The position numbers and the translations under genes are program-made. 35,105 nucleotides of DNA from Paludibacteraceae bacterium (GTDB taxonomy: Bacteria; Bacteroidota; Bacteroidia; Bacteroidales; Paludibacteraceae): positions 1-35,105 of the forward strand of contig JAFSLP010000015.1 of NCBI GenBank assembly GCA_017448345.1. Direction: 5' to 3'. The stretch's first letter is position 1. Every line of letters starts with the position of its first letter. The notes under the pieces were generated by a model. The model made no database searches, was not told the origin of the DNA, and worked only from the letters and a program-made list of their open reading frames with translations. Below are positions 1 through 7,789 of the stretch, piece after piece.

Positions 1-84
1 TAGTGTTGTTTTACGGCAGACAAATGTACAAAAAATATGTCAAAGAACCAAATGTATAATAAAAATTTTAAACGTTTAACAACT

Positions 85-134
85 CAAAAGTGTAAACGAT
101 CTCGTGATACAAAAGTGTAAACGATCTCGTGATA
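85..134. repeat. Two perfect tandem copies of a 25-bp unit
   Basis: Positions 85-109 and 110-134 are identical and directly adjacent. The unit begins CAAAAGTGTAAACG and ends TCGTGATA. Looser relatives of its first part (CAAATGTA) lie at about 20-60. The stretch from 1 to 357 carries no gene I can support. It also holds an inverted pair CCGCCC (190-195) / GGGCGG (236-241) around a TACCATCC motif. Confidence 0.9.
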
Positions 135-290
135 CACGGCAGTTAAGTACTATGTAATTCGGACTCATTTTTGAAAAACCGGCACTTTACCGCCCTAATG
201 CCCACCTGATACCATCCTCCTGAAATTGACGGATTGGGCGGAAGATGTGTTTTCTATACGCAAAAGAGTATCTATTCAATAAACATTATG

Positions 291-353
291 TGCCAAAAAT
301 GTGTAAATATCACAATATTTAGTACCAAAAATGTGTAAAATTACACAATATTA
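291..353. repeat. Imperfect tandem pair of ~31-bp units with an embedded palindrome
   Basis: Units at 291-321 and 322-353 share the core CCAAAAATGTGTAAA followed by an ACACAATATT-like end. The second contains a 7-bp inverted repeat, TGTGTAA (332-338) and TTACACA (341-347). They abut the truncated end of the DUF4143 gene remnant. They could be operator sites of the lost gene start or the edge of a rearrangement; the sequence alone cannot decide. Confidence 0.75.
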
Positions 354-357
354 GCGC

Positions 358-837
358 TTGTATTTGTATAATGTCAGCAAGCCGGGCATTCCTCTTTCGG
401 CTTATCGTGAGTTATCTGCGTTTAAGGTATATGCTTTGGATTGCGGCCTATTACGTCGTTTGGCACGATTAGCTCCGGAAGTGGTGTTATCCGGCAATAC
501 GGAGTACAAAGAGTTTCGTGGAGCGATGGCGGAGAATATGGTTTTACAAGCATTAGTACCTCTACTGAACGGTGTACCGTATTATTGGACGAGTGGCAAT
601 CAGGCTGAGATAGAATTCTTGGTGGAACATATTGACCAAGTTATTCCCATAGAGGTAAAATCTGCCACACGCATTAGCGGTGGAAGTCTCGCCTCCTATA
701 CAAACCGCTATAATCCGTCTCTCCGCATACGTTTTTCCATGAACAATCTGCAATATAACGGCGGCTTGTTCAGTATTCCACTTCCGTTGGCAGATTGGAT
801 TATGAAATTGTTAAATTGTCTTACCACCCAACCCTAA
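358..837 (+). pseudogene. C-terminal remnant of an AAA ATPase with DUF4143 domain
   Basis: About 159 residues match the C-terminal part of the Bacteroidota ATP-binding proteins that pair an N-terminal AAA domain with a C-terminal DUF4143 domain. Recognisable stretches are VSKPGIPLSAYRELSAFKVY and the PD-(D/E)XK-like segment AEIEFLVEH...IPIEVKSA at about residues 83-102. Family members are usually near 400 residues. Here the P-loop, Walker B and winged-helix parts are missing, and a TAG at 352-354 closes the frame directly upstream. The nominal TTG start at 358 is probably not used. The 3' end looks intact. The break coincides with the ATGTGTAAA repeats at 291-353, which suggests loss of the 5' part by rearrangement. 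The remnant is followed by a dispersed repeat (about 856-894) and a terminator. Family identity is secure; the pseudogene status is inferred from length. Confidence 0.8.
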
Positions 838-855
838 AAGTGCAGACAATACTAT

Positions 856-894
856 TCGGGTACCATTGCGTACCACTACGCAGAGTGCAAGGTG
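856..894. repeat. Dispersed TACC-type intergenic repeat, copy A
   Basis: The string contains TACCATTGCG followed by TACCACTACGC and then AGAGTGCAAGG. Nearly the same ending (ACTACGCAGGGTGCAAGG) occurs at about 19296-19314, and a related start occurs at about 34847-34875. It lies between a gene end and a terminator. Confidence 0.7.
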
Positions 895-900
895 TGGTAA

Positions 901-935
901 ACAAAAAGAGCTCGCAGTCCTGCGAGCCTTTTTGT
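901..935. terminator. Bidirectional intrinsic terminator
   Basis: Perfect 8-bp stem GCTCGCAG (910-917) / CTGCGAGC (920-927) with a 2-base loop, extended by ACAAAAAG (901-908) against CTTTTTGT (928-935). It gives a T-tract on both strands, so it can end rplT transcription (minus) and anything arriving from the DUF4143 remnant (plus). Confidence 0.88.
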
Positions 936-975
936 TGTAAGAACGGCTCCGCCAAACATGGCGGATGGCGCATTG

Positions 976-1335
976 TTACTTGTCAGCTTTCTTCTTCGCT
1001 TGGTCAACGATAGCTTTGAAAGCAGCGGGTTGATTCATAGCGAGGTCTGCAAGCACCTTGCGGTTGATGACGATACCTGCTTTCTTGAGGCAGCCCATCA
1101 ACTGGCTGTAACTCAGTCCCTCGAGACGAGCGGCAGCGTTGATACGCTGAATCCAGAGAGCGCGGAAGGTACGTTTTTTGTTCTTACGGTCGCGGTAAGC
1201 GTACTGCAAACCTTTCTCCCATGTGTTCTTTGCTACGGTCCATACATTAGCACGACCACCAAAGTTACCACGGGTGAGCGACATGATCTTCTTGCGACGG
1301 TTGCGCGAAGCAACGTGATTTACTGATCTTGGCAT
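976..1335 (-). CDS. rplT: 50S ribosomal protein L20
   Basis: The 119-residue product is full length for L20, which binds 23S rRNA early in large-subunit assembly and in several bacteria represses its own operon. Diagnostic stretches are [18 protein letters not shown] at the N-terminus, the Arg/Lys-rich region around residues 40-65 ([20 protein letters not shown]), and the C-terminal segment with [18 protein letters not shown] and [12 protein letters not shown]. It is the last gene of infC-rpmI-rplT, 32 bases after rpmI, and the terminator at 901-935 follows 40 bases later. The ATG start is fixed by the conserved N-terminus. Nothing unusual in the protein. Confidence 0.98.
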   Translation of the reverse strand: MPRSVNHVASRNRRKKIMSLTRGNFGGRANVWTVAKNTWEKGLQYAYRDRKNKKRTFRALWIQRINAAARLEGLSYSQLMGCLKKAGIVINRKVLADLAMNQPAAFKAIVDQAKKKADK

Positions 1336-1367
1336 TTCTCTTGTCCTTTCACTTTAATGGTTAGTAC

Positions 1368-1565
1368 TTAACGAAGCAACAGCATTTCGCGAACGGAACG
1401 CAGGTTCGTCTGATCTACGAGCGCAACATGGGTGAGGTTGCGTTTTTGCTTTTTAGTCTTCTTCGTCAGAATGTGACTTTTGTAAGCGTGCTTACGCTTG
1501 ATTTTACCGGTTCCGGTAAGCGTGAAACGCTTTTTAGCACCGGAGTTCGTTTTTACCTTTGGCAT
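1368..1565 (-). CDS. rpmI: 50S ribosomal protein L35
   Basis: The 65-residue basic protein begins [20 protein letters not shown] and ends with the RSVREMLL-type tail expected of L35, a component of the large ribosomal subunit. Length and start are standard. It sits between infC (207-base spacer) and rplT (32 bases). This order is the conserved bacterial arrangement; thrS, which often precedes infC, is not present here. Confidence 0.98.
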   Translation of the reverse strand: MPKVKTNSGAKKRFTLTGTGKIKRKHAYKSHILTKKTKKQKRNLTHVALVDQTNLRSVREMLLLR

Positions 1566-1772
1566 TTTGTAATAAATATTTAATTGTTAATAATACGTCC
1601 GACAGGCAGCAGGGCGCACACGGCGCCGGTTAAAGGTAAGCCTTCGGGCGGTTTTTATGTCGTTGTCATGAAACGATGCGCGATTTGATATCGGCTTGCT
1701 TCTGACATTCCCTCGTAGTTATCCCCTCTCGATTCTGTCCCGATAGTGTCTCGCCAGTCTGATTTGGCTATC
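1566..1772 (-). promoter_or_regulatory. Structured spacer between infC and rpmI; possible L20/L35 control region
   Basis: This 207-base gap inside a ribosomal operon can form at least three hairpins on the transcript: GGCGC/GCGCC (1613-1617 with 1623-1627), GCC-CGAA-GGC (1640-1649) and TCGTT/AACGA (1660-1664 with 1672-1676). In other bacteria L20 represses rpmI-rplT by binding structured RNA at this place. A similar role here is inference; no known leader consensus was recognised. Confidence 0.35.
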
Positions 1773-2330
1773 TTACTTCTGGCTCTTTGGACTGAGGAAG
1801 AGGATCATGCGTTTCCCCTCCAGCGTCGGCACATTGTCCGGTCTGCCGTACTCGGCAAGGTCATTAGCAAAGCGTGCCAAGAGGAGTTCTCCCTGCTCTT
1901 TGAAGACGATGGAGCGTCCGCGGAAGAAGACATAGGATTTGACCTTGTTTCCGTCCTTGAGGAACTCGATGGCATGTTTGAGCTTGAAGTTGTAATCATG
2001 GTCATCCGTCTGCGGACCGAAACGGATTTCCTTGACCTCCTGCTTCTTCTGGTTAGCCTTCGCCTCTTTCTGTTTTTTCTTCTGCGCGTAGAGGAACTTC
2101 TGGTAATCAATAATACGGCAGACCGGCGGATTCGCTGTAGCCGCAATCTCGACGAGGTCGAGGTTTTGCTCATCAGCCATCTTCATAGCCTGCTGAAACG
2201 AGTAGATGCCCTGCTCTACATTGTCGCCTACAAGGCGCACTTGCTGAACCCCACGTATCTTGTCGTTAATACGATGCGGGTCCTCTTTGATAACTCGACC
2301 ACCGCGTGGCCGTTGAGGAATAGTTGCTAT
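1773..2330 (-). CDS. infC: Translation initiation factor IF-3, non-canonical start codon
   Basis: IF-3 binds the 30S subunit and checks start-codon and initiator-tRNA selection. Conserved blocks are [18 protein letters not shown] (N-terminal domain), ALKMA-like [31 protein letters not shown], the basic linker, and [20 protein letters not shown] in the C-terminal domain. A GTG at 2240 would remove the conserved RIN...R segment, so translation must begin upstream. Between that GTG and the in-frame upstream TGA there is no ATG, GTG or TTG. The best candidates are ATA at 2328-2330 (product begins M-A-T-I-P-Q, 185 residues) or ATT at 2319-2321; ATC (2289-2291) is less likely. Near-cognate starts are a known infC feature that allows IF-3 to repress itself. 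Its promoter is at 2452-2482, giving a leader of about 115 bases. Confidence 0.93.
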   Translation of the reverse strand: MATIPQRPRGGRVIKEDPHRINDKIRGVQQVRLVGDNVEQGIYSFQQAMKMADEQNLDLVEIAATANPPVCRIIDYQKFLYAQKKKQKEAKANQKKQEVKEIRFGPQTDDHDYNFKLKHAIEFLKDGNKVKSYVFFRGRSIVFKEQGELLLARFANDLAEYGRPDNVPTLEGKRMILFLSPKSQK

Positions 2331-2343
2331 AGTTTTAGCTTTT

Positions 2344-2371
2344 AGTAGAAAGTAGAAAGTCGAAAGTCAAA
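2344..2371. repeat. 7-bp tandem repeat (4 units) in the infC leader
   Basis: AGTAGAA, AGTAGAA, AGTCGAA and AGTCAAA follow each other without gaps. The array lies in the transcribed leader of infC, just upstream of the probable start codon. Confidence 0.85.
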
Positions 2372-2451
2372 AGCTTCCGTACATTCCCTTTCATGATTAA
2401 TAATACGCTTTCCGTGCGGGCACACAAAGCCCTACCATCGAAAAAGCGGCG

Positions 2452-2482
2452 CAAAGGTACAACTTTTTATTGACATGTGCAA
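2452..2482 (-). promoter_or_regulatory. Promoter of infC-rpmI-rplT (Bacteroidota sigma type)
   Basis: On the minus strand TTG (2482-2480) is followed after exactly 20 bases by TACCTTTG (2459-2452), the -33/-7 pattern of Bacteroidota promoters. The spacer begins CACATGTCAA and is 17/20 identical to the spacer of the tRNA-Val promoter at 18770-18800. Confidence 0.85.
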
Positions 2483-2519
2483 GAAAATCGTATTTTTTTT
2501 AACTTTTTTTTGTATTTAT

Positions 2520-2550
2520 TTGCGCGCGTGAAATATTTTTTGTAACTTTG
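2520..2550 (+). promoter_or_regulatory. Promoter of the lipoprotein-ppiD-permease-pssA run
   Basis: TTG (2520-2522), 20 bases, then TAACTTTG (2543-2550). The spacer starts CGCGCGTGA and is 17/20 identical to the spacer before the gene at 10064. It is divergent from the infC promoter. The leader to the ATG at 2640 is about 80 bases. Confidence 0.82.
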
Positions 2551-2639
2551 CACGCTTTTTTGAGTAAATACGGCTCGTTAGGGTCACAATCCAAGAGCCG
2601 GCACAAGACCTTGAATCCATATCATAAACAAATAGAGAG

Positions 2640-3551
2640 ATGAAAAAGAGTATTTTAAGTTTGACCGTAGTGGTCGCAATGTTGTTAATCGGTTGTAAAG
2701 AACGGGCTTATATCGACGGCCCGGGCGATAACTCGCACAACATCACGCAGGACTCTATACCCGTGGAGCCGGATCCGGAGCCGTCAGCTGACCCGGAGGG
2801 CGTGGATATACCCGATGGCACTATTGATGTGAACGAGGCGGTCCGTCTGACCAAGAAACTGTACGCCGGACAGGTATCGGCACAGAAATATTTCATCAAG
2901 GGATGGGTGAAGGGTTTCAACCGTGGAGACAGCTTTGACAACGACTTCCCCAGATATGGAAACGATTTCGTATATCTGAGCGCCCGTCAGGACGGCGAGG
3001 GTCCGAAGCAGTTCTACGCCTACCGTCTGCTGGGCAAGTTCGGCGCCAAGCTGCCGGATCTGGACTGTGTGAAAGAGGGTGATTTCATTGTCATCAGCTG
3101 CTATCTGACCAACTTCAACGGCATCTACGAGTCATCCGGTGCATGCTTCACCTATGCCTCGAACAACGCGCATTTCAACGAGGTGTACCCTGCTTTCCCG
3201 GGCTGCCCTGTTCCCGGAGAAGGGGAGATAAGCGTGACCGAGGCGGAGAAGATAGCGCTGACGCTGGAGTCAAGAGCCACCACTACAGAGACATACAAAA
3301 TCCGCGGCGTGGTGACCGATATCACGGATACTTCGCTCTCGTCGTACGGTAACCTGACGTTTAACATCTCGGACGGTCTGTCATACGCCACCTGCTACCG
3401 TATCTTGGGAAAGGCGAACGGCAAGTTCACCAACCTCAACCAAGTGCAGAAAGGCGACACCGTGCTTATCAACGCGAAGATTCAGAACTACAACGGCACC
3501 TGCGAGCCCGTACAAGGCTATGTAGAGGAGTCCACCAATCCGAACTTTTGA
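2640..3551 (+). CDS. Lipoprotein with two OB-like domains
   Basis: The 303-residue product has a lipoprotein signal, MKKSILSLTVVVAMLLIGC, with the lipidated Cys at 19, then a Pro/Glu/Asp-rich linker (about 22-60). Two related domains follow, at about 62-180 and 195-300. Both open with a V(N/T)EA helix (NEAVRLTKKL; TEAEKIALTL), then Y(F/K)I(K/R)G(W/V)V, a Y-R-(I/L)-LGK motif, a KEGD or QKGD turn and a final NFNG or NYNG strand. This is the layout of the OB-like, nucleic-acid-binding-type domains attached to many Bacteroidota secreted proteins; the duplication is seen directly, the OB fold is inferred. It likely sits in the outer membrane. It is 32 bases before the PpiD-like gene, so probably co-transcribed. 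The ligand is unknown. Confidence 0.85.
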   Translation: MKKSILSLTVVVAMLLIGCKERAYIDGPGDNSHNITQDSIPVEPDPEPSADPEGVDIPDGTIDVNEAVRLTKKLYAGQVSAQKYFIKGWVKGFNRGDSFDNDFPRYGNDFVYLSARQDGEGPKQFYAYRLLGKFGAKLPDLDCVKEGDFIVISCYLTNFNGIYESSGACFTYASNNAHFNEVYPAFPGCPVPGEGEISVTEAEKIALTLESRATTTETYKIRGVVTDITDTSLSSYGNLTFNISDGLSYATCYRILGKANGKFTNLNQVQKGDTVLINAKIQNYNGTCEPVQGYVEESTNPNF

Positions 3552-3583
3552 GAAATAAAACAAAATTAATAAAATAACAGAAA

Positions 3584-5587
3584 ATGGCAAGTTTACAAAA
3601 AATCAGAAATCATGGCGCCCTGCTGATTGCTATCGTGGGTCTCGCCATGTTGGCATTCATCCTCGGAGACTTTTTGAACTCCGGTAGTAGTTTCTTTAAC
3701 CGCAGCCGCGAAAACGTAGGCGTGATAGAAGGACAGAAGATCCACTACACGGAGTATGAGGCAGCCAAAGAACAATTGACAGAAGTGTACAAAATCGAGA
3801 CCGGTCGTTCGGATTTTGACGAGGACACGCACACACAAATCCGCAATCAGGTATGGAACATGATGATGATGGACTATACCCTGCGCGCACAGGCAAAGGC
3901 AATCGGCATGGACATCACGGCTGACGAGCTGAGCGAACTGTGCATCGGCGATAATGTGCACCAGATTATCCGCAGCCGCCGTGCGTTTATGGACGAGAAC
4001 GGCCAGTTCAGCCGCGACGCAGTAGTCAACCTGCTGCAAGCCATCAACCAAGAGGGCGAAGATGCCGAGCAGAACGCCAACCTCAAACAGGCAAAAGACT
4101 ACTGGATGTACTGGGAGAAAGCGGTCCGTATCAGCTATATGCAGGAGAAATACACCGCCCTGCTGCAGCATCTGTTCAAAGCCAACTCGCTGGACGCAGA
4201 GTACGCTTTCAACGGCCGTCAGAACGGCGTGAGCGCAGAGTATGTGATGCAGCCGTACTATGCGGTAGCGGACAGCCTTGTCAAGGTAAGCGACAGCGAC
4301 ATTCGCAAACTCTACAAGCAGCACAAACAGCAGTATAAACAGACCCCTAACCGCGCTATCGAATATGTGGCGTTTGACATCAAACCGTCGGAGGACGATT
4401 TCAAAGCGGCACAGGAGCTGCTTGCCGGTCTGCAGGAGGAGTTCAAGACCGCAGAGGATGTGAGCCTTGTGGTGAACACCAATTCCGACATCATGTATGA
4501 CGGACGCGACTACTCGGAAGAGACCGTTCCGGCTCAATACAAAGACTTCGCCTTCGCCAAAGGTGCCAAAGCAGGCGACTGCACGGAGATTCTCTTTGAG
4601 AACAACACCTACTCGATGGCGCGCCTGATGCAGACGGGTTATTCCCTGCCCGACTCCGTCGAGCTGAAAGCTATCGTGGAAGGCGGCGAGGATCAGGAAC
4701 TGGGCTGGTTCAAAGCCACCGACCTGCCGAAGAATATCGCAGAGCCTGCATTCGCCGGCAAACGCGGGACCCGTTTCACGGTTGCGCAGGGCATGGGCGA
4801 GCAGACATACGAAGTGATGGAAGTGGGCAAAGCCACACCGAAAGTGAAACTGGCTATCCTTGCGCGTGAGGTGACTCCGTCCAGCAAGACCTATTCCGTC
4901 ATCTACAACCAAGCCAAGCAGTTCATCGTAGCCAACAACAGCGCAGAAGCACTGGAGGCTGCCGCACAGGAAGCGGGTCTGACCGTCGTGCCGCAATACA
5001 ACCTCACGGAGACCACCGACAAGGTAGGTCAGCTCAAATCCAGCCGTCCTATCGTCCGTTGGGCGTTCGAGGCGAAAGAAGGTCAGGTGTCGGATGTCTT
5101 CGAGTGCGGACAGCAGTTCATCGTGGCTGCTCTGACCGAGGTCAACGACGGCGAATACCGTCCGCTGGATGCCGTTCGCGCCGAACTGACATATGAGGCT
5201 ACCAACAATGCCAAGGCGGAGTATATCAAGAAACAGCTCAAAGGTGTCACTACCCTTGAAGCCGCTGCCGAGGCGCTGAACCAGAAAGTGCAGAACGTAG
5301 AGCGTGTCAGCCTCAGCGACAGCCGTTTCGGCAATGCCGGCATGGAGCCTGCCGTCATCGGAAAGGTGCTGGCTATAGGCGAGAACGAAGTGAGCGAACC
5401 GGTGCAGGGCAAAACGGGAGTCTTCATGGTCAAGAGAGGCGCTGCCAACAACGCTGCCGAGAGTGCTTTCAATGCAGAGAGCGAGAAAGCACAACTCGCT
5501 TCCCGGTTCAGCTATCTGCCTTATCAGGCGCTCCAGATTGTGGAAGACAAGGCGGAGGTGACCGACAACCGCGCTAACTTCCAATAA
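3584..5587 (+). CDS. ppiD: PpiD/SurA-type periplasmic folding factor (peptidylprolyl isomerase)
   Basis: The 667-residue protein has one N-terminal membrane anchor (about 13-32, ALLIAIVGLAMLAFILGDFL) and then a SurA_N-like helical domain, with GVIEGQKIHYTEYEAAKEQL and the NQVWNMMMMDYTLRAQAKAIG stretch typical of Bacteroidota PpiD. A long middle region carries parvulin-like segments (for example PAQYKDFAFAKGAKAGDCTE near 315 and LKSSRPIVRWAFEAKEGQVS near 485). PpiD-type proteins are anchored in the inner membrane and help fold exported and outer-membrane proteins. Size matches family members. I did not identify every parvulin catalytic residue, so a chaperone without isomerase activity is possible. 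Gaps are 32 bases to the upstream lipoprotein and 50 to the permease, consistent with one operon. Confidence 0.92.
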   Translation: MASLQKIRNHGALLIAIVGLAMLAFILGDFLNSGSSFFNRSRENVGVIEGQKIHYTEYEAAKEQLTEVYKIETGRSDFDEDTHTQIRNQVWNMMMMDYTLRAQAKAIGMDITADELSELCIGDNVHQIIRSRRAFMDENGQFSRDAVVNLLQAINQEGEDAEQNANLKQAKDYWMYWEKAVRISYMQEKYTALLQHLFKANSLDAEYAFNGRQNGVSAEYVMQPYYAVADSLVKVSDSDIRKLYKQHKQQYKQTPNRAIEYVAFDIKPSEDDFKAAQELLAGLQEEFKTAEDVSLVVNTNSDIMYDGRDYSEETVPAQYKDFAFAKGAKAGDCTEILFENNTYSMARLMQTGYSLPDSVELKAIVEGGEDQELGWFKATDLPKNIAEPAFAGKRGTRFTVAQGMGEQTYEVMEVGKATPKVKLAILAREVTPSSKTYSVIYNQAKQFIVANNSAEALEAAAQEAGLTVVPQYNLTETTDKVGQLKSSRPIVRWAFEAKEGQVSDVFECGQQFIVAALTEVNDGEYRPLDAVRAELTYEATNNAKAEYIKKQLKGVTTLEAAAEALNQKVQNVERVSLSDSRFGNAGMEPAVIGKVLAIGENEVSEPVQGKTGVFMVKRGAANNAAESAFNAESEKAQLASRFSYLPYQALQIVEDKAEVTDNRANFQ

Positions 5588-5637
5588 CACCTGACGCGCG
5601 CACGCGTAATATATATAAGGAGGCTGACGCTTAGCCT

Positions 5638-6963
5638 ATGGCTGACAGCAGACATATAAGCCCGTGGTGGTGGGTACCCACTCTGTACTTCACCGAAGGT
5701 ATCCCCTATTTCTTGGTAAACAGCATCTCTGTGATGCTGTTTGCTAAAATGGGAGTACCCAACGACCAGTTGACATTCTTCACCACGCTGCTCTATTTCC
5801 CTTGGTTTCTCAAGGGTCTGTGGAGTCCGTTCGTGGATATTCTGCGGACCAAAAGATGGTGGATCATCGCGATGCAGGCATTGATGACGGTGCTCTGTAT
5901 CTTGCTGACCATCACGCTCCCCCATCCCTCTGCCGGGCTCATCGCTGCGAAAGAGACATCCGTAGGGCTGTTCCGGTGGACGCTCGTCTTCTTCATCATC
6001 GCGGCGTTTGCCTCCGCTACGCATGACATCGCGGCGGACGGCTATTATATGCTGGCGCATGACACGAAAAGTCAGGCGGCATTCATCGGACTGAGGTCCA
6101 CCTTCTACCGCATCGCGGCGGTGTTCTCGCAAGGGGTGCTGGTGTATATTGCCGGGTACATGGAGAACAAGACCGGCGACATCCCCTTCTCGTGGCAAGT
6201 GACGCTGGGTGTGACCTCTGCGCTGATGCTGCTGGTGACGCTCTATCACAGTTTCTTCCTTCCGCGCGCACAAGAGGACGTGCCGCGTGAGGTGCATGAT
6301 TTCACAGGCGCAGCACGCGAACTGAAGGACTCGTTTGTCACCTTCTTCACCAAACCCGGTGTGGCATTGGCGGTGGCGTTCATGCTCCTGTACCGGCTGA
6401 GCGAAGGTTTTCTGGTCAAACTCAGCCAGCCTTTCCTTGTGGACACACGCGAGGTCTTTCTGCGCGACGGACGGATCTTCGGCGGTGGCTTGGCGCTGAG
6501 CACCGACATGGTGGGGCTGCTATACGGCACCATCGGTGTCGTCTGCCTGCTGCTGGGAGGTATCTTGGGCGGTATCTATATCAGCCGAAAAGGGCTCAAA
6601 CGCTCGCTCTGGCTGATGGCGGCTGCCCTGACACTGCCCAGCTTCGTCTATTGCTACCTCAGCATGGCGCAGCCGCAGTCGCTATGGCTCATCGGTACGG
6701 CTGTCAGTTTCGAGCAGTTCGGATACGGCTTCGGTTTCACGGCATATATGATGTATATGATGCATTTCTCCGAAGGCGCGTACAAGACCTCGCATTATGC
6801 CATCTGCACCGCCTTCATGGCATTGTCAATGATGATTCCGGGCTTCGTCGCCGGTGCGCTGGAGATGGCGGTAGGCTATTCGGCGTTCTTCTGGATTGCC
6901 AATGCTTGCAGCCTCACCACCTTCATCGTCACTTGGTTTGTTTACAAAAAACTTGATAACTAA
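5638..6963 (+). CDS. AmpG-like MFS permease (probable muropeptide or related solute)
   Basis: The 441-residue polytopic membrane protein has about 12 hydrophobic segments. It resembles the AmpG branch of the major facilitator superfamily: YFTEGIPYFLVNSISVMLFA at the first helix, LYFPWFLKGLWSPFVD after helix 2, and ASATHDIAADGYYM in helix 4. AmpG members import anhydromuropeptides for cell-wall recycling; substrate here is inferred from family only. The neighbours, PpiD and phosphatidylserine synthase, fit an envelope role. A full AAGGAGG lies at 5617-5623, 14 bases before the ATG, which is unusual in this phylum and rather far for a classical ribosome-binding site. The first ATG after the upstream gene is the only plausible start. 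Confidence 0.85.
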   Translation: MADSRHISPWWWVPTLYFTEGIPYFLVNSISVMLFAKMGVPNDQLTFFTTLLYFPWFLKGLWSPFVDILRTKRWWIIAMQALMTVLCILLTITLPHPSAGLIAAKETSVGLFRWTLVFFIIAAFASATHDIAADGYYMLAHDTKSQAAFIGLRSTFYRIAAVFSQGVLVYIAGYMENKTGDIPFSWQVTLGVTSALMLLVTLYHSFFLPRAQEDVPREVHDFTGAARELKDSFVTFFTKPGVALAVAFMLLYRLSEGFLVKLSQPFLVDTREVFLRDGRIFGGGLALSTDMVGLLYGTIGVVCLLLGGILGGIYISRKGLKRSLWLMAAALTLPSFVYCYLSMAQPQSLWLIGTAVSFEQFGYGFGFTAYMMYMMHFSEGAYKTSHYAICTAFMALSMMIPGFVAGALEMAVGYSAFFWIANACSLTTFIVTWFVYKKLDN

Positions 6964-6968
6964 CAGAC

Positions 6969-6992
6969 TGGTCAACTGGTCAACTAACCAAC
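6969..6992. repeat. 8-bp tandem micro-repeat (3 units)
   Basis: TGGTCAAC, TGGTCAAC and TAACCAAC fill the short gap between the permease and pssA. The third unit has two mismatches. Confidence 0.7.
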
Positions 6993-7012
6993 TATAAGAA
7001 AAATACTATTCA

Positions 7013-7717
7013 ATGAACCTGAAACGTCTTATTCCGGACACTATCACGTGCTGCAATCTGCTCTGCGGCAGTATAGCCGTTTTCCTTGCTACGCAAGGCG
7101 CTTTCATTGCAGCTTTCTGCTTTATCTTGGGCGGCGCTTTCTTCGATTTCTTCGACGGAATGAGTGCGCGCCTGCTCAAAGCGCCCAGTCCGATAGGCAT
7201 ACAGCTGGACTCTCTGGCGGATGATATCACCTTCGGTCTGGCTCCGGCGATGATGCTTTTCTGCTATCTGCGTCCTATCCTCGGATGGTGGGCGTTACTG
7301 GCGTTGCTCATGGCGGCGTTCTCTGCCATACGCCTTGCCAAATTCAACGTGGACGAACGGCAGCATGACTCGTTCATCGGGCTCGCCACACCGGCTAACG
7401 CCATCTTCTGGGGAGGCATATGCTGCATGCCCTATGCAATGCTTGCGTACGACTGGATGGCATGGGTCCTCATCGGCTTGGCTATGGTCAGCTGCTGGCT
7501 GCTGAATGCGGAGATACCGTTCTTCAGTTTCAAAGCCTTCGGCAGGGAGAAAGTGGTCATCATCGGCTTCTTGGCGGGATGCGTGGTGCTCCTCGGCTTC
7601 TGTATCGCCAAAGCCGTGACTACCGGACATGTCTGTTTCGCTCTCTTCAGCGGTACTGCCTGTGTCCTCTGGTATGTGGCGCTGAATCTGCTCTTGGCTT
7701 GCATGCCTAAGAAATGA
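7013..7717 (+). CDS. pssA: CDP-diacylglycerol-serine O-phosphatidyltransferase (phosphatidylserine synthase)
   Basis: The 234-residue integral membrane enzyme joins CDP-diacylglycerol and serine to form phosphatidylserine, the precursor of phosphatidylethanolamine. The CDP-alcohol phosphotransferase signature DG-x2-AR-x8-G-x3-D-x3-D is complete at residues about 47-70: DGMSAR, eight residues to G, then IQLDSLAD. It begins with MNLKRLIPDTITCCNLLCG, the usual opening of this family. About six to eight hydrophobic helices follow. It is 49 bases after the permease and closes the run that begins at 2640. A psd (decarboxylase) partner is not in the window. Confidence 0.95.
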   Translation: MNLKRLIPDTITCCNLLCGSIAVFLATQGAFIAAFCFILGGAFFDFFDGMSARLLKAPSPIGIQLDSLADDITFGLAPAMMLFCYLRPILGWWALLALLMAAFSAIRLAKFNVDERQHDSFIGLATPANAIFWGGICCMPYAMLAYDWMAWVLIGLAMVSCWLLNAEIPFFSFKAFGREKVVIIGFLAGCVVLLGFCIAKAVTTGHVCFALFSGTACVLWYVALNLLLACMPKK

Positions 7718-7789
7718 CGGGCATGCATACAGGAGACATAAAACATACGATTAGCAAAATGGGTGGCACCGTGTAAGTACCGGTGAAAC

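Noticed and set aside
1-357. Terminal inverted repeats of an insertion sequence
   Set aside because: Repeats are present but no transposase, paired ends or target duplication could be found.
958-1326. Plus-strand frame of 122 residues over rplT
   Set aside because: It lies opposite the certain rplT gene.
3593-5590. 665-residue open frame antisense to the PpiD-like gene
   Set aside because: It mirrors the real gene almost end to end, and its translation (rich in His, Leu, Val, Arg) shows no recognisable domain; this arises from codon bias of the sense strand.
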